This document shows positions 6,253 through 6,419 of a DNA stretch of 6,419 bases, piece by piece (within the stretch, counting starts at the first letter, position 1; each line of letters opens with the position of its first letter). A program made the position numbers and the translations under genes. The stretch is from contig DAIAMA010000079.1 of assembly GCA_027438535.1 (NCBI GenBank), positions 1 to 6,419 on the forward strand, written 5' to 3'. Below the pieces are notes generated by a model. The model saw nothing but the letters and a program-made list of their open reading frames with translations. It was not told the origin of the DNA and searched no databases. The DNA comes from a bacterium. Lineage in GTDB: Bacteria; Pseudomonadota; Gammaproteobacteria; Burkholderiales; Thiobacteraceae.

Positions 6253-6281
6253 ATCATACCCGTTTGGGAGGCTATCGAAAA
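6253..6281 (-). promoter_or_regulatory. Candidate promoter of the DUF971-ubiE-ubiJ-ubiB operon
   Basis: On the minus strand TATGAT (6253-6258) matches five of six -10 bases and lies 17 nt from TTTTCG (6276-6281), which matches only three of six -35 bases. Transcription would begin near 6246, leaving a 20-nt leader that contains the SD at 6235-6239. The promoter is divergent from the one for the response regulator, and its -35 end lies about 40 bp from the Pho box. Confidence 0.4.
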
Positions 6282-6318
6282 CGGCGCGTGGAATAGGGGT
6301 TTGCCGTTTAGGGCAGAT

Positions 6319-6352
6319 TTGTCACCAGGATGTCACAATAGCTTCATAATAT
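6319..6352 (+). promoter_or_regulatory. Pho box and promoter of the response-regulator gene
   Basis: Two 7-bp direct repeats, TTGTCAC (6319-6325) and ATGTCAC (6330-6336), are separated by CAGG. This is the 11-bp-period layout of a PhoB-binding Pho box (consensus CTGTCAT, 4 bp, CTGTCAT/C). A -10 candidate TAATAT (6347-6352) begins 10 nt after the second repeat, as at E. coli phoA; CATAAT (6345-6350) is an alternative. No good -35 is present, as expected for an activated promoter. The site predicts that the downstream gene is induced by phosphate starvation, and it supports naming that gene phoB. Confidence 0.75.
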
Positions 6353-6378
6353 GGACGGCGTCACTAAGGAGTTTAGCC

Positions 6379-6419
6379 ATGCCTGCAACCGTATTGGTGG
6401 TCGAAGACGAACCCGCGAT
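6379..6419 (+). CDS. phoB: Response regulator, probably PhoB (5' end only)
   Basis: Only 13 complete codons lie in the window: MPATVLVVEDEPA. This is the first strand of a CheY-like receiver domain with its acidic pair (E9, D10), which help hold the Mg2+ next to the phospho-accepting aspartate. The family is thus certain to be a two-component response regulator. An AAGGAG (6366-6371) lies 7 nt before the ATG. The MPAT.LVVEDEPA start is common for betaproteobacterial PhoB, and the Pho box just upstream fits PhoB autoregulation, with phoR expected downstream. The DNA-binding domain is outside the window, so another OmpR-type regulator under Pho control cannot be ruled out. Confidence 0.78.
   Translation, partial: MPATVLVVEDEPA

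Noticed and set aside
1..6419. CRISPR array, tRNA, rRNA, integron or toxin-antitoxin module
   Set aside because: I saw no regularly spaced repeats, tRNA-like cloverleaf, rRNA segment, or paired small genes of those kinds on either strand.

Overview
The window looks like a chromosomal segment of a betaproteobacterium. Nitrosomonadales or a relative is my guess. The basis is a compact minus-strand ubiquinone cluster (DUF971 protein, ubiE, ubiJ, ubiB) divergent from a PhoB-type response regulator, with protein sequences of clear proteobacterial type. The genus cannot be fixed by reading alone.

Layout from left to right. 1-231: no convincing gene; one 24-codon open frame has a strong ribosome binding site. 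About 232-1030: an IS200/IS605-family element with stem-loops at both ends. Its tnpA is broken twice, by a frameshift at a G run near 625-629 and by a ~221-bp piece of an IS256-family transposase (about 693-913, antisense) placed between the catalytic-tyrosine helix and the C-terminal tail. The tail resumes in register at 914 and ends at 952. 1033-1437 (minus): a 134-codon remnant of a second, diverged copy of the permease gene beside it. 1437-2819 (minus): an intact 460-residue APC-superfamily permease. 2820-2910: a spacer with a terminator for the upstream operon and a possible permease promoter/operator. 2911-4440, 4481-5065, 5068-5802 and 5807-6226 (all minus): ubiB, ubiJ, ubiE and a DUF971 gene, tightly spaced and transcribed in the order DUF971-ubiE-ubiJ-ubiB. 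6227-6378: a divergent control region with a recognisable Pho box. 6379-6419 (plus): the first 13 codons of a response regulator, most likely phoB.

How the genes work together. UbiE methylates the ring of the ubiquinone/menaquinone precursor. UbiJ is an SCP2-type lipid-binding accessory protein of the Ubi complex. UbiB is a membrane-anchored atypical kinase-like ATPase needed for ubiquinone synthesis. A stem-loop plus T run overlapping the ubiB stop codon probably ends this operon, so the permease is likely a separate unit. The Pho box upstream of the response regulator predicts autoregulation under phosphate limitation.

I found no sign of a new multi-gene system. The points most worth a second look are the IS200/IS256 chimera, the stem-loop around the tnpA start, the permease remnant fused by a TGATG stop/start overlap to the intact copy, and the terminator whose loop holds the ubiB stop codon.
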